Notes: generated by a model not told the origin, from the sequence alone. Positions 25,596-35,712 are shown, counted from the stretch's first letter. The stretch: 64,000 nt of DNA from Sphingomonas sp. CFBP 13720 (GCF_014842075.1 NZ_JACYVA010000003.1:124001-188000); one strand, 5' to 3'. Numbers and translations are program-made.

Positions 25596-26978
25596 TCAAT
25601 GGCCCGCCTGCACCCCGCGTTCCAGCCCCGACAGCGCCAGTTGCGCGTCGATCTGCGCGAGCAGCGCGGCCAGCCCCGTCGCGTCCTTCGCCTCCGCGCG
25701 GGCGACCAGCACGTCCTGCGTGTTCGACGCGCGCAACAGCCACCAGCCATCGGCGGTGTTCACCCGTGCGCCATCGGTACGGTCCACCGTGGCCCCCGAT
25801 GCTTCCAGCCGGGCGAGGACTTCGTCGATCACCGCGAATTTGCGGGTCTCGTCGACCTGAAAGCGCAGTTCGGGGGTGTTGACCATAGCGGGCATCGCCC
25901 CGCGAAGCTCGGTCATCGACTTGCCGCTCATGTGGATCGCGCGGATCAGCCGCACCGCCGCATAGGGCGCATCGTCGAACCCGTAATATTCGTGCGCGAA
26001 AAAGATATGCCCCGACATCTCGCCTGCCAGCGGCGAGTCCGTTTCGCGCATCTTGGTCTTGATGAGGCTGTGACCGGTCTTCCACATCAGCGGCGTGCCG
26101 CCCAGTTCGGCAATCCGGTCGTACAGCGCCTGGCTGGCCTTCACATCGGCGATGATCGTCGCGCCGGGCAGTTCGCGGAGCACCGGTTCGGCAAGGATCG
26201 CGAGCAACTGGTCGCCCCATACCACCCGCCCGGTGCCGTCGACCGCGCCGATCCGGTCGCCGTCGCCGTCGAAAGCCAGTCCGAAATCGAGCTGCTTGTC
26301 CGCGACGAGCGCCTTGAGATCGGCAAGGTTGGCTTCTTCGGTAGGATCGGGATGATGATTGGGAAAATTGCCGTCCACATCGGTGTAGAGCAGGTGATGC
26401 TCACCCGGCAGGAGCTTGACCAGCTTCTCGATCACCGGGCCGGCGGCGCCGTTGCCCGCGTCCCAGCCGATGCGATAGGCGCCGCCGGCATAGCCGACGA
26501 TCAACCGGTTCACATAATCGTCCTCGATGAAATAGTCGGTCGCGGTCCCGGCGCCTTCTTCCCAGTCGGCCTCCGCCGCCATCCGGCCGAGCAACTGGAT
26601 ATCCTCGCCAAAGAACGGACGGTGCTGCAACACCATCTTGAACCCGTTATACTCGGCGGGATTATGGCTGCCGGTTATCTGGATGCCGCCGTCCACCTCC
26701 AGCGTTGCCTCGGCATAATATAGCATCGGCGTGGGGCCGAGGCCGATGCGCACGACGTCGACGCCGCTCTGCGTCAGTCCGGCGACCAGCGCCTGTTCCA
26801 GTTCGACCGACGACAGCCGACCGTCGCGCCCCACCGCCACGCGCGTGCCGCCGGCGCGACGCACAACGCTGCTGAACCCACGCCCGATCGCATGGGCGTC
26901 GGCGGTGCCCAGCGTCTTCCCCACGATACCGCGAATGTCGTATTCGCGCAGCGAGCTGGGGTCGAAACGATGCGTCAT
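25596..26978 (-). CDS. Phosphomannomutase/phosphoglucomutase
   Basis: Interconverts hexose 1- and 6-phosphates for exopolysaccharide and LPS precursors. The 460 residues form the four-domain alpha-D-phosphohexomutase fold. The active Ser loop is [15 protein letters not shown] (a variant of TASHNP), the metal loop is [10 protein letters not shown], and the sugar loop is GEMSGHIFF. The C-terminal phosphate loop is [10 protein letters not shown]. The ATG at 26976-26978 has AGGAGA upstream. It matches the AlgC/PgmG subgroup, dual-specific enzymes used for sphingan synthesis in sphingomonads. Confidence 0.93.
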   Translation of the reverse strand: MTHRFDPSSLREYDIRGIVGKTLGTADAHAIGRGFSSVVRRAGGTRVAVGRDGRLSSVELEQALVAGLTQSGVDVVRIGLGPTPMLYYAEATLEVDGGIQITGSHNPAEYNGFKMVLQHRPFFGEDIQLLGRMAAEADWEEGAGTATDYFIEDDYVNRLIVGYAGGAYRIGWDAGNGAAGPVIEKLVKLLPGEHHLLYTDVDGNFPNHHPDPTEEANLADLKALVADKQLDFGLAFDGDGDRIGAVDGTGRVVWGDQLLAILAEPVLRELPGATIIADVKASQALYDRIAELGGTPLMWKTGHSLIKTKMRETDSPLAGEMSGHIFFAHEYYGFDDAPYAAVRLIRAIHMSGKSMTELRGAMPAMVNTPELRFQVDETRKFAVIDEVLARLEASGATVDRTDGARVNTADGWWLLRASNTQDVLVARAEAKDATGLAALLAQIDAQLALSGLERGVQAGH

Positions 26979-27027
26979 GCCGGTCTCCTGATTGGTCCGC
27001 AACGGAGCGTCCGACGCCCGGAAAGGT

Positions 27028-27282
27028 TCAATGACGCAACCGCCCGATCAGCACGTCGCGCGCCGAGTTGATGCGCCGGGCAAGGTCGGCCGATCCGCCG
27101 CGATCGGGATGCACCGCCTGCATCAGGCGGCGATGCGCGGCGCGAATCTCGCCGACATCGGCATTTTTGCCGACGCCGAGGATCGCGCGAGCCTCCGCCT
27201 CGCCGCCGACCACGCGCGGCTTGGCGCGCAGCCACAGCCAGAAGGCGACGATCGCCGCGACGATCAGGACCAGCTTGACCAT
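27028..27282 (-). CDS. Membrane-anchored J-domain protein
   Basis: An 84-residue protein with one N-terminal membrane span ([20 protein letters not shown]) and a short DnaJ domain (about residues 34-84). The signature HPD is intact in [20 protein letters not shown]. It belongs to the small TIM14/DjlA-like J proteins common in alphaproteobacteria, which recruit Hsp70 to a membrane partner. Its start lies eight bases from the mipZ stop, so it is the distal gene of a mipZ transcription unit. The partner is unknown. Confidence 0.87.
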   Translation of the reverse strand: MVKLVLIVAAIVAFWLWLRAKPRVVGGEAEARAILGVGKNADVGEIRAAHRRLMQAVHPDRGGSADLARRINSARDVLIGRLRH

Positions 27283-27289
27283 CGAACGA

Positions 27290-28084
27290 TCAGATCGCCG
27301 GGGCGTGCGCCGGTTCGGGCAGTTGCAACCCGCCCAGCATTTCGCGCAGTTCCTGACGCGCGGCGACATGCGCCAGCCCCATTTCGCCCAGATCGTTGCG
27401 GTCGAGCATCGTCAGGCCGGACGGGAACAGTTCGCGATAGATCACGCGTTCGGACAGTCCGGGGATGACGCGGAACCCGACCCGCTTCGACAATTGGGTG
27501 ATCGCTTCGGACACGCGACGCATGTTGCGTGCTTCGATATGCTGCAACCGGTTGCGCAGCACGACCCAGTCGATCGTCGCGCCATCGGCCTTGGCGCGGT
27601 GCTTGCGCGTTTCCCAGATCAGTTCGGAATAGAAGCTGGGCCGCGTCACCTTGAACGTATCCGGGTCGACATGGCCGATCAGATCGAAATCGACGAAACT
27701 GTCGTTCATCGGCGTGACCAGCGTATCGGCGTTGGTCACCGCGATCCGCGCGAAGCGATCGTCGCGGCCCGGCGTGTCGATCACGAGGAAATCGGCCTTC
27801 TCGCTCAGTTCGCCCAGCAGATCGTTGAACCGCGTCAGGCTTTCGCCGTCATGCGTTTCGTACACCGGCATGACCAGATTGCGCCCGGTACGCTGGATCG
27901 TGGCCGCGCGGTTGTCCAGATACCGGCCCAGCGTCCGCTGCCGATGGTCGAGATCGAGGCACGCGACCCGCGCCCCTTTCGCCGCCAGCGCGATGGCGAC
28001 GTGTACCGCCGTGGTCGATTTGCCGGTGCCGCCCTTCTCGTTGGCGAACACGATGACGTGCAACCGATCCGAATCCTCGTCCAA
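27290..28084 (-). CDS. mipZ: MipZ-type division-plane positioning ATPase
   Basis: A ParA-family ATPase that forms a polar gradient and inhibits FtsZ away from midcell in Caulobacter relatives. The deviant Walker A is ANEKGGTGKST (about residues 13-23), and DLDHRQRTLGRYLDNR matches the MipZ-specific DLDLRQRT segment. DFLVIDTPGRDDRFARIAV and MTPMNDSF-like sequence follow. I infer a TTG start at 28082-28084, giving 264 residues. No ATG or GTG fits before the P-loop, and further extension would run into the divergent panC. Confidence 0.9.
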   Translation of the reverse strand: MDEDSDRLHVIVFANEKGGTGKSTTAVHVAIALAAKGARVACLDLDHRQRTLGRYLDNRAATIQRTGRNLVMPVYETHDGESLTRFNDLLGELSEKADFLVIDTPGRDDRFARIAVTNADTLVTPMNDSFVDFDLIGHVDPDTFKVTRPSFYSELIWETRKHRAKADGATIDWVVLRNRLQHIEARNMRRVSEAITQLSKRVGFRVIPGLSERVIYRELFPSGLTMLDRNDLGEMGLAHVAARQELREMLGGLQLPEPAHAPAI

Positions 28085-28163
28085 TGTCGCACCCGTCCTT
28101 GTTGATCGTGGCGGCTTTGCCCCATAGAAGCCGCTCCCCACCCATATCGAAGGGCCATCGGCC

Positions 28164-29006
28164 GTGCAAATTATCCGTCGGTTGGAAGCGCTGCGCGCCA
28201 TGCTGACCGAATATTCCCTTGCGGGCGAACCCGTTGCGCTGGTCCCAACGATGGGCGCGCTGCACGCCGGGCACATGGCGCTGGTCGATGCCGCCCGCCG
28301 CCGGGCGGCGCGGGTGGTCGTGTCGATCTTCGTCAACCCGATGCAGTTCGCGCCGGGCGAGGATCTGGCCCGTTATCCGCGGCGCGAGGCCGCCGATGCG
28401 CAGATGCTCAGCGACGCCGGGATCGATATCCTGTGGGCGCCGCCGGTCGAGGAAATCTATCCCGCCGGGTTCGCGACGTCGGTATCGGTGGCGGGTCCGA
28501 TCAGTTCCGTCCTCGACGGTGCGCATCGCCCCGGCCATTTCGATGGGGTCGCGACGGTGGTCGCCAAGCTGTTCGCGCAGGTCCGGCCACAGGTCGCGAT
28601 GTTCGGCGAAAAGGATTTCCAGCAACTGGCGGTGGTCCGGCGCATGGCCATCGATCTGGATACCGGCGTCGAAGTGGTCGGCGTGCCGACGCAGCGCGAC
28701 GACGACGGCCTCGCGCTGTCGTCCCGCAACATCTATCTCGATACCGACGAGCGCGCGCGCGCCGTGGCGCTGCCGCGTGCGCTGGGCGAGGCGGCGCGGG
28801 GAATCGCACGTGGCGACGATCCGGCGACGGCGATCGCTACTGCACAAGCGATGCTGACGCGCGCAGGGTTCGCGATCGATTACGTCGCGCTGGTCGATGC
28901 GGACAGCTTCGGCGATCCGGTGCGCGGCCGCCCGGCGCGGCTGCTGGCGGCGGCGCGGATCGGCACGACGCGGTTGATCGACAATATCGCGGTGCCCTTC
29001 GACTGA
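28164..29006 (+). CDS. panC: Pantothenate synthetase
   Basis: Joins pantoate and beta-alanine using ATP in coenzyme A synthesis. The 280 residues start at GTG 28164. The nucleotidyltransferase motif is VPTMGALHAGHMALV (HAGH), followed by NPMQFAPGEDLARYPR, FGEKDFQQLAVVRRM and the KMSKS-like ALSSRNIYL. All catalytic segments are present. It diverges from mipZ across 79 bases and converges on nagA across a repeat-filled gap. Confidence 0.96.
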   Translation: MQIIRRLEALRAMLTEYSLAGEPVALVPTMGALHAGHMALVDAARRRAARVVVSIFVNPMQFAPGEDLARYPRREAADAQMLSDAGIDILWAPPVEEIYPAGFATSVSVAGPISSVLDGAHRPGHFDGVATVVAKLFAQVRPQVAMFGEKDFQQLAVVRRMAIDLDTGVEVVGVPTQRDDDGLALSSRNIYLDTDERARAVALPRALGEAARGIARGDDPATAIATAQAMLTRAGFAIDYVALVDADSFGDPVRGRPARLLAAARIGTTRLIDNIAVPFD

Positions 29007-29063
29007 ACCGGGGCGTACGCCGGATCGACATTACTACGATGGTGCCGCTGCGCCTTGCATGAC

Positions 29064-29178
29064 CGTTACCCCCGACCTGTTGCGGGTCCACCGTGCGGCA
29101 ATCGTTGGCGGCCGACCGTCTTTCCGCATCGCTTGCGGTCGGGTGGCCCCCGGAACAGGTTCGGGGTGACGATATGAG
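29064..29178. repeat. Inverted pair of REP-like elements between convergent panC and nagA
   Basis: One unit at 29064-29093 (CGTTACCCCCGACCTGTTGC onward) matches the reverse complement of a second at 29145-29178. Most positions agree, including ACCTGTT. Between them CCGACCG (29113-29119) and CGGTCGG (29136-29142) add a further stem. The layout is that of paired REP/BIME elements in a 3'-3' gap. Confidence 0.65.
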
Positions 29179-29205
29179 GCCGGATTTGGCCGAATGTCGA
29201 TCGGG

Positions 29206-30321
29206 CTAGGCGACGCGCACGCCGCCGATCCACACGCCCTGCACGCGCAGGTCGCGGTCGAGCTGGACGATGTCCGCGCGCATCCCCGTCGCCAGCGCAC
29301 CATGGCGCGGCAGGCGCAGGAACGCGGCGGGTGCAGTGGCCGCCATCGTCGCGGCCTGTACCATGTCGACGTCGAGCCACGCGACCGCGTTGCGGAACGC
29401 GGTCGCCATGTCGAGGTCGGAGCCGGCCAGCGTGCCGTCCGGGCCGACGCATACCCCGTCGCGCACCACGATGTCCCGGTCGCCCAGCCGAAAGCGCTTG
29501 TCGTCCGACCCCACCGTCGGCATCGCGTCGCTGACCAGCATGAAGCGATCGACCGGTTTTGCCCGCAATGCGATGCGCAGCGCGGCGGGATCGACATGCG
29601 CGCCATCGACGATGATGCCGCAGAAACTGTCCCGGTGGTCCAGCGCCGCGCCGACCACGCCGGGCGCGCGGTGGACCAGCGGCGACATGGCATTGTACAG
29701 ATGCGTGAACCCGGTCACGCCGCCCGCCAGCGCGGCCATCGCGGTCGCATAGTCGGCATCGCTGTGCCCGATTGCCACGACGACCCCGGCATCGGCCAGC
29801 GCCGCGACATGCTTCGGATCGTTGCATTCGGGGGCCAGCGTGACCAGCGTCGCACCGTGGCGCAAGCCGGACAGCAACGCGACCGCGTCCGCGTCCAGCG
29901 CGCGGAACTTGCTGGCGTCATGAATGCCCTTGCGCGCGACGTTCAGGAACGGCCCTTCGACATGAATGCCCAGCACGCCGGGCACGCCCGCCGCGATCGC
30001 CGCCTCCACCGCGCGCATCCCGCGATCGACCACGTCCAGATCGTCGCTGATGAGCGTCGGCAGGAACCCGGCGGTGCCGTATCGCGCATGCGCCGCGCCG
30101 ATCGCAGCGATCGTATCGACTGTGGGCGCATCGTTGAACAGCACGCCGCCGCCGCCATTGACCTGCGTATCCAGAAAGCCCGGCAGCAGCCAGTCGCCGT
30201 CGCAATCGATCCCGCCCGATCCGGCATCGATCGCGGCGATGGTGTCGCCATCGACGGACAGCCCGCCCGAATGGATGCCGCCCGGCGTGACGATCCGGGC
30301 GTTATGGAATGCGAGCGTCAT
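29206..30321 (-). CDS. nagA: N-acetylglucosamine-6-phosphate deacetylase
   Basis: Removes acetate from GlcNAc-6-phosphate in chitin and murein sugar recycling. The 371-residue amidohydrolase starts at the ATG at 30319-30321. Metal and substrate motifs are LLPGFLDTQVNGGGG, LGIHVEGPFLN, VAIGHSDADY, THLYNAMSPLVHRAPG and LVSDAMPTVG (catalytic Asp). In place of the first-metal HxH the sequence reads DTQVNG, the usual form in one-metal NagA enzymes. It is coupled to the upstream kinase by a four-base overlap. Confidence 0.94.
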   Translation of the reverse strand: MTLAFHNARIVTPGGIHSGGLSVDGDTIAAIDAGSGGIDCDGDWLLPGFLDTQVNGGGGVLFNDAPTVDTIAAIGAAHARYGTAGFLPTLISDDLDVVDRGMRAVEAAIAAGVPGVLGIHVEGPFLNVARKGIHDASKFRALDADAVALLSGLRHGATLVTLAPECNDPKHVAALADAGVVVAIGHSDADYATAMAALAGGVTGFTHLYNAMSPLVHRAPGVVGAALDHRDSFCGIIVDGAHVDPAALRIALRAKPVDRFMLVSDAMPTVGSDDKRFRLGDRDIVVRDGVCVGPDGTLAGSDLDMATAFRNAVAWLDVDMVQAATMAATAPAAFLRLPRHGALATGMRADIVQLDRDLRVQGVWIGGVRVA

Positions 30322-31175
30322 GAACCTGCGATCTCCTGCGCCAGCAACAGCGCGCCTTCGGTAGCGTCCTGCGCGGGGGAATCCAGCCGGTCGTGCGATG
30401 TCGCGTCGAGCCACGGCAGGATCGCCGCCGCCATGCCGCCGACCAGCGCCACGCGCGGCGCGCCGACCGCGACCATATGCGCGATCATTGCATCCACCTG
30501 CCGCGCGGTTCGCGCGATCAACGTCGCCGCCACCGGGTCGTCGCGATGCGCGAACGCCAGCGGCGCCAGCGCGCCATAGTCGGCAGGGCGCGCGGTGCCG
30601 AGCCACGTCACGATCGCCCCGGCACCATCACCGATCCGGGCGCGGATCGCGGTGATGAAGGGTGTGTCCGGGCCGATCCCGTCGATCGCGTCGAGCGCCG
30701 CGCGCACCGCCATCCGGCCCAGCGCCGCACCCGATCCGCGATCGTCGATCTCGAACCCCCATCCGAACAGGGCGCGCGCGTGTCCGCCGGTGACCACCTG
30801 TGCCGCGCTGCCGGTGCCGACGATCAGCACGCCGCCGTCACCGCCGCCGAACGCGCCGACACAGGCGATATGCCCGTCCGATACGATCCGTGCCCGGCCG
30901 AACCCCGGCCCGGCCGCCAGCATCGCGTTCGCGCCGGCATCATCGACGATCCCCGCCAGCCCCAGCACGATCGCGGCATCGGGCAATGCCGCACGGTCGA
31001 TCCCCGTCGCGTCGATCGCCGACAGGATATTGGCCCATGCCAACCCGTGGCCCAGCCGGACATTGGCCGGTCCGCCGCGCCCTTCGCCCAGCAGCCTGCC
31101 GTCAGGCGCGCGCACCCGCGCACGGCATCCGGTCCCGCCGCCATCGACGCCGATCAGTATCGCGACATTGTCCAT
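30318..31175 (-). CDS. BadF/BadG-type N-acetylglucosamine or glucosamine kinase
   Basis: A 285-residue ASKHA kinase from the ATG at 31173-31175. The phosphate loop is ILIGVDGGGTGCRARV and the adenosine loop region is VLIVGTGSAAQV. GWGFEIDDRGSGAALGRMAV and VALVGGMAA are typical of GlcNAc kinases of this family. Its overlap with nagA makes a two-step route from GlcNAc to GlcN-6-phosphate. The deaminase nagB and an uptake system are not present here. Confidence 0.88.
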   Translation of the reverse strand: MDNVAILIGVDGGGTGCRARVRAPDGRLLGEGRGGPANVRLGHGLAWANILSAIDATGIDRAALPDAAIVLGLAGIVDDAGANAMLAAGPGFGRARIVSDGHIACVGAFGGGDGGVLIVGTGSAAQVVTGGHARALFGWGFEIDDRGSGAALGRMAVRAALDAIDGIGPDTPFITAIRARIGDGAGAIVTWLGTARPADYGALAPLAFAHRDDPVAATLIARTARQVDAMIAHMVAVGAPRVALVGGMAAAILPWLDATSHDRLDSPAQDATEGALLLAQEIAGS

Positions 31176-31280
31176 CGCACCGGATCGTAGCGCATCGCAG
31201 CCCCACGGGTCGAGAACGGTACGCACGACTTCGTCTTGCCACGATCCAAGCAAAGCTGCCCGTCCGGGTGCCGGACCGGA

Positions 31281-33962
31281 TCAGCCGCTGTTGCGCAACG
31301 CCGTCGCGATCGCGTTGATCGACAACAGGATGCCTTCGCCGATCCGCGCATCGTCCTCCCCCGCGCGATGGCGCTTGAGCAGTTCGATCTGCAGCAGGTT
31401 GAGCGGTTCGATATAGGGCGTGCGCAACCGGATCGACGCTTCGAGCGCGGGGTTTTTTTCGAGCAGTCGCGTCTGGCGGGTGATCGACAGCAACCCGTCA
31501 TGCGTCTGACGCCATCCATCGCGGATACGACTGAAGATGCCGTCGCCCAGCGTGCGGTCCTCGACCAGTTCGGCATAGCGCGCGGCTACGCCCATGTCGG
31601 ATTTGGCCAGCACCATTTCCATGTTCGCCAGCGTCGCCCCGAACAGTGGCCACGCGCTGGCCATTTCGCGCAACAGTCCCTTGTCCTCGAACGTGCGGAG
31701 CGCGTCGCCCACGCCGTACCAGCCCGGCAGCATGATCCGCGCCTGCGCCCAGCTGAACACCCACGGGATCGCGCGCAGATCCTCGATCGCGTCGGATTTC
31801 TTGCGGCTGGCAGGACGCGATCCGATCTTTAGACCAGCGATCTCGGCGATCGGCGTCGCCTGCCGGAAGAACGTCGTGAAGCCGTCGGTGCCGTAGACGA
31901 GGTCGCGATAGGCGTGGAACGCCGTGTCGGACAACCGGTCCATCGCCGCCGCGAAGCGCGCCGCATCGGCCTTCGGCAACTGATCGGGTTCGAGGCTGGC
32001 GAGCAGCGTCGCCGACGTCATCGCCTCAAGGTTCGTCACCGCACTTTCGCGCGTGCCGTATTTGGCCGCGATGACCTCGCCCTGTTCGGTGATGCGGATG
32101 CGGCCCTGCACCGTATCGTGCGGCTGTGCCCGGATCGCGGCGAACGACGACCCGCCACCGCGCCCGACCGCCCCACCGCGCCCGTGGAACAACTGCATGC
32201 CCAGCCCCGCCTGTTCGAACACCGGAGCCAGCGCCGTCGACCCCTTCGACAACTGCCATGTCGACGTCAGATAGCCGCCATCCTTGTTCGAGTCCGAATA
32301 GCCGATCATGACTTCCTGATGCCCGCGCGACCGTGCGATCGTCGCGACTTCGGGCAGCGCCAGCCATTTGGCCATGATATCGGGCGCGGCTTCCAGATCG
32401 GCGACGGTTTCGAACAGCGGGATCGCCATGACATGCGCCTGCGGCGTGTCGCCCGGCACGTACAGCCCGGCTTCCTTGAGCAGCAGGTGCACTTCGAGCA
32501 GGTCGGACACCGACTGCGCCATCGATACGATGTAGTGGCGGATACAGTCGCGGCCGTACCGCGCATGCGCATCGGCGGCGGCCTTCAGGATCGCCAGTTC
32601 GGACGCGGTCTGGTCCGAATAGGTCGCATACGGGCTGGTCAACGGGCGCAGGCTGTGCAGCTCGCGGGTCAGCAGCGCCACACGCGCATCCTCGTCCAGC
32701 GCCGTATAATCCGCCTCGACCCCCGCGGATTTCAGCAGTTCGGCGACGACGCTTTCGTGGATCACGCTGTTTTGCCGCATGTCGAGCGTGGCGAGGTGGA
32801 AGCCGAACGTCTCGACCGCGCGGATCAACCGCCCCAGCGCGCCGCCGGTCGACAGCGGGCCGTTGCCTTCCTGCACCAACCCCCGCGCCAATACCGCCAG
32901 ATCGGCGCGGAATGCCGCCGGATCGGGATAGGGTTCGCCGGTCAGCGGCCCCGGACGCGGTCCGGGCTTGCCGGTCAGCGCCAGATGCGTCGCCGCCAGC
33001 CGGGCATAGATGCCGCTGATCGCTCGGCGATACGGCTCGTCCGCACGGCTGGCGGCATTGTCGCCGCTTCGGTCGGCCAGCGCGGCGATCGCTTCGTCGA
33101 CCGCGACATGTTCGGTCGAGATCGACAGTTCGGCACCCAGATGGTGAAGCTGGTCGAGATAATAGCCCAGCACCGCTTCGGATGCCTTGGCCAGCGCCAG
33201 TTTCAATGCGGCGGCATCGACGAACGGATTGCCGTCGCGGTCGCCGCCGATCCAGCTGCCGGGTTTCAGGAACGATGGCGGTCGTTCGCCCAGCACGCGT
33301 TCCCACCGCGCATACAGCGCGGGCAGCGTCGGCAGGAACACGTCGCGCAGATAGCTGAGCGCGGTATCGACCTCGTCGGCGACGTACAGCCTTTCGCGGC
33401 GCAGCACCCGCGTCTGCCACAACAGCGCGATCTGGCGCAGGATCGCCTCATCCACCCGGTCGCCTTCGGGCGTTTCCTCGGCACCGCCATCCTTGAGCAG
33501 CATCAGGTCGGCGATGCGGTTCTTGTGGTCGATCATGCTCTTGCGCCGCACCTCGGTCGGGTGCGCGGTCAGCACCGGGGCGACCAGCGCATGGTCGAGC
33601 AGCGCCATCACCGCCTGTCGGTCGATACCCTCCCCGGCCAGCCGGGCGACGGCGGTGGCGACATCGGCCCCCGGCTCCGCCGCAATCCCCTGCCGATCCT
33701 CGGCCAGATTGGCGAGCATCGAAAACAGCATGAACCCGCGGACGAACGCGATCGTGTCGTCGAGGCTGAGGCTGTCCAGCCCCAGATCGATCGCATCGGC
33801 CCCCGCCACCCCGCGATGCCGATCGACCGAGGTCGAGCGGATATGCTCGATCCGTTTGAACAGCGCCTCTCCACCATAAGTGCGAATGACGTCGCCGAGC
33901 AGCCGGCCCAGAAAGCGGATGTCGGGATTGTTCGTGATCGGAGGCAGAGTCGTCATGCGCAT
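31281..33962 (-). CDS. ppc: Phosphoenolpyruvate carboxylase
   Basis: Anaplerotic enzyme forming oxaloacetate from PEP and bicarbonate. The 893 residues carry the catalytic-His motif LTAHPTEVRRKSM, the substrate loop SWIGGDRDGNPFV, GYSDSNKDGGYLTS and the glycine-rich FHGRGGAVGRGGG. The allosteric C-terminal end is LSINAIATALRNSG in place of the usual NTG. Two ATGs (33962 and 33956) are possible starts; neither has a strong ribosome site. It is a single gene with no operon partner. Confidence 0.97.
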   Translation of the reverse strand: MRMTTLPPITNNPDIRFLGRLLGDVIRTYGGEALFKRIEHIRSTSVDRHRGVAGADAIDLGLDSLSLDDTIAFVRGFMLFSMLANLAEDRQGIAAEPGADVATAVARLAGEGIDRQAVMALLDHALVAPVLTAHPTEVRRKSMIDHKNRIADLMLLKDGGAEETPEGDRVDEAILRQIALLWQTRVLRRERLYVADEVDTALSYLRDVFLPTLPALYARWERVLGERPPSFLKPGSWIGGDRDGNPFVDAAALKLALAKASEAVLGYYLDQLHHLGAELSISTEHVAVDEAIAALADRSGDNAASRADEPYRRAISGIYARLAATHLALTGKPGPRPGPLTGEPYPDPAAFRADLAVLARGLVQEGNGPLSTGGALGRLIRAVETFGFHLATLDMRQNSVIHESVVAELLKSAGVEADYTALDEDARVALLTRELHSLRPLTSPYATYSDQTASELAILKAAADAHARYGRDCIRHYIVSMAQSVSDLLEVHLLLKEAGLYVPGDTPQAHVMAIPLFETVADLEAAPDIMAKWLALPEVATIARSRGHQEVMIGYSDSNKDGGYLTSTWQLSKGSTALAPVFEQAGLGMQLFHGRGGAVGRGGGSSFAAIRAQPHDTVQGRIRITEQGEVIAAKYGTRESAVTNLEAMTSATLLASLEPDQLPKADAARFAAAMDRLSDTAFHAYRDLVYGTDGFTTFFRQATPIAEIAGLKIGSRPASRKKSDAIEDLRAIPWVFSWAQARIMLPGWYGVGDALRTFEDKGLLREMASAWPLFGATLANMEMVLAKSDMGVAARYAELVEDRTLGDGIFSRIRDGWRQTHDGLLSITRQTRLLEKNPALEASIRLRTPYIEPLNLLQIELLKRHRAGEDDARIGEGILLSINAIATALRNSG

Positions 33963-34078
33963 GTGCTGCAATGCGGCAGGGACGGGGTCAAGGCACGACC
34001 GCCTGTGCTGTCCAAACTTATCCTCCGGTGATAGGAAGATGGCGTGCCCGCGACGGCGCGATAGCAGAGGAAGCGGCG

Positions 34079-34516
34079 ATGACGGACCCGATGCTCGCAT
34101 GGTGGCGGATGTGGACCGACGGCGCGCAGACCGCCGTGAAATTCTGGGAAACACTGGCCGCGTCGGCGGTGGTGATCGATCGGCGGATGCCGATGATCGA
34201 TGCCGGCCTGCGCGACCCATGGAACGCCGATCATGGCGAACTGACCGGCATGGTGACCGAAAAAATGCAGGCGTTCACGCAGGCGGGCACCGCGTTCGCG
34301 ACCGATATGGCCAGGATGCAGGGTCTGTGGATGCAGGTGATGCAGGATGCAATGACGCTTGGCACCGCGCGTCGGCTTCCTTCCGCCGCCCGGATCGCGG
34401 CGAGCGGCGGGCGGGCGGTCCGGCTGACCGAAGGAACGCTGGCTGCCGGCGGACGCGCGCTGAAGCCGATCCATGCGAAGGCGATCGCGAACGCGAAGCG
34501 GCTGGGGAAGCGCTGA
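34079..34516 (+). CDS. Phasin-like hypothetical protein
   Basis: A 145-residue protein starting at the ATG at 34079 after GAGGAAGCGG. The first half is an amphipathic helix region with many Met, Trp and Ala residues (AWWRMWTDGAQTAVKFWETL; MARMQGLWMQVMQDAM). The second half is basic and Ala/Gly-rich (KPIHAKAIANAKRLGKR). This is the composition of polyhydroxyalkanoate-granule phasins, but I see no diagnostic motif, so the name is tentative. It diverges from ppc across 116 bases. Confidence 0.5.
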   Translation: MTDPMLAWWRMWTDGAQTAVKFWETLAASAVVIDRRMPMIDAGLRDPWNADHGELTGMVTEKMQAFTQAGTAFATDMARMQGLWMQVMQDAMTLGTARRLPSAARIAASGGRAVRLTEGTLAAGGRALKPIHAKAIANAKRLGKR

Positions 34517-34753
34517 GAACGGTTGCCGGCGGGCACCGTACCACGGTTCGCAGGCCAGCGACGCGAAAGTCGATCGGATGCCGGTCCGGCACCCGCGCGG
34601 ACATTCCCGAGGACCGTGCGGGTCGGCGAACCGTGCGGGCGGAGGGTGCGCCGACGACTGCCCGGGGGCCACCGCTGGCGATCGACGCCTGACGCCGACG
34701 CCACGATATGCGCTCCCCCGCGACGCCCTCCCCGATCCGAAAGCCGATGCCCG

Positions 34754-35650
34754 ATGCCGTTGTCCCGCCGCCTTGCTGCCCTGTCGATCGTATTTCTGGC
34801 CTGCGCCGCGCAGACCGCACCGGTCGTCGACCCCGCGCCGACGATCGGCATGCCGCCGTCGTCGTTGACGCTCGACCCCTTTTATCAGCGGCATGTCGAT
34901 GCCGCCGGCATTCCGATCGTGTCGTCGACGCGCGTGCCCGATGCGGCGCTGCTCGCCGCGCGCGGCATCGCGGTGGCGATGCTGCGCGAACGACCCGACC
35001 TGCGCGACACGCTGGTCGAACAGAAGATCCGCGTCGCGATCATGGCGGTCGACGAAGGAACCGTCGACCTGCCCGAACAGCGCGACTGGAAAAAGCCGAC
35101 GATCGACGACCCCCGCCTGACGTACTGCGAGCGCAAACAATATGCCGTCCGTATCGGCAGCCTGACCGATCGCGATTACTGGAACAACCGCGCGCGCGGC
35201 ATGGGCGGGCTGTTGACCAGCGCCGCGACCGAGAACCTGCTCGGAACGCCGGGAACACGCTATTATGGCGAGAACATCTTCGTGCACGAATTCTCGCACG
35301 CCATCCTGAACGCGATCCGCGTGCGTGATCCCGCGCTGTTCGCGCGGGTCGAGCACGCTTATGCTACCGCGATGTCGCGCGGCATGTGGAAGGGCGAATA
35401 TGCGTCGGTGAGCATCGACGAATATTGGGCGGAAGGCACGCAGACGTGGTTCAATTCCAACAAGCTGGCGGTGGTCGATGGCCGGCGCATCCTATCCGAT
35501 GCGGATCTGGCCGCCTATGACGGCGCGCTCCATGGCGTGCTGTCCGAAGTCTATGGCACGCAGCACCGGCTGCCCGGCGACGTCTATTACGATCACCCCG
35601 CACGGTCGCCCGATGGCCCGATGCCGGCGTCGACGGCCGAAGTCTGCTGA
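34754..35650 (+). CDS. Putative secreted zinc-metallopeptidase-like lipoprotein
   Basis: A 298-residue exported protein. The ATG at 34754 begins a lipoprotein-type signal (RRLAALSIVFLACAAQ, Cys at about residue 17). The zinc motif is VHEFSHAIL, with His178, Glu179 and His182. A downstream acidic candidate for the third ligand lies in SIDEYWAEGTQTWF. The family is unknown to me; it resembles the uncharacterised HExxH peptidases that follow glycan-related genes. Upstream in-frame sequence is Arg/Pro-rich and not credible as coding. Confidence 0.65.
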   Translation: MPLSRRLAALSIVFLACAAQTAPVVDPAPTIGMPPSSLTLDPFYQRHVDAAGIPIVSSTRVPDAALLAARGIAVAMLRERPDLRDTLVEQKIRVAIMAVDEGTVDLPEQRDWKKPTIDDPRLTYCERKQYAVRIGSLTDRDYWNNRARGMGGLLTSAATENLLGTPGTRYYGENIFVHEFSHAILNAIRVRDPALFARVEHAYATAMSRGMWKGEYASVSIDEYWAEGTQTWFNSNKLAVVDGRRILSDADLAAYDGALHGVLSEVYGTQHRLPGDVYYDHPARSPDGPMPASTAEVC

Positions 35651-35712
35651 TGGCGGGCGGGGTATGGCGACATGCCGGTGGCAAACACCATGACACCTGC
35701 TATCCCTCTGTC

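Noticed and set aside
24675..26723. A 682-codon plus-strand open frame opposite the exonuclease and phosphomannomutase genes
   Set aside because: Both genes beneath it have intact catalytic motifs. The antisense product is Arg/His/Gln-rich with no recognisable fold.
31914..34031. A 705-codon open frame on the plus strand opposite ppc
   Set aside because: It is an antisense frame produced by high GC in a clear, complete ppc gene. Its translation is dominated by Arg, Gln, Asp and His and shows no domain.
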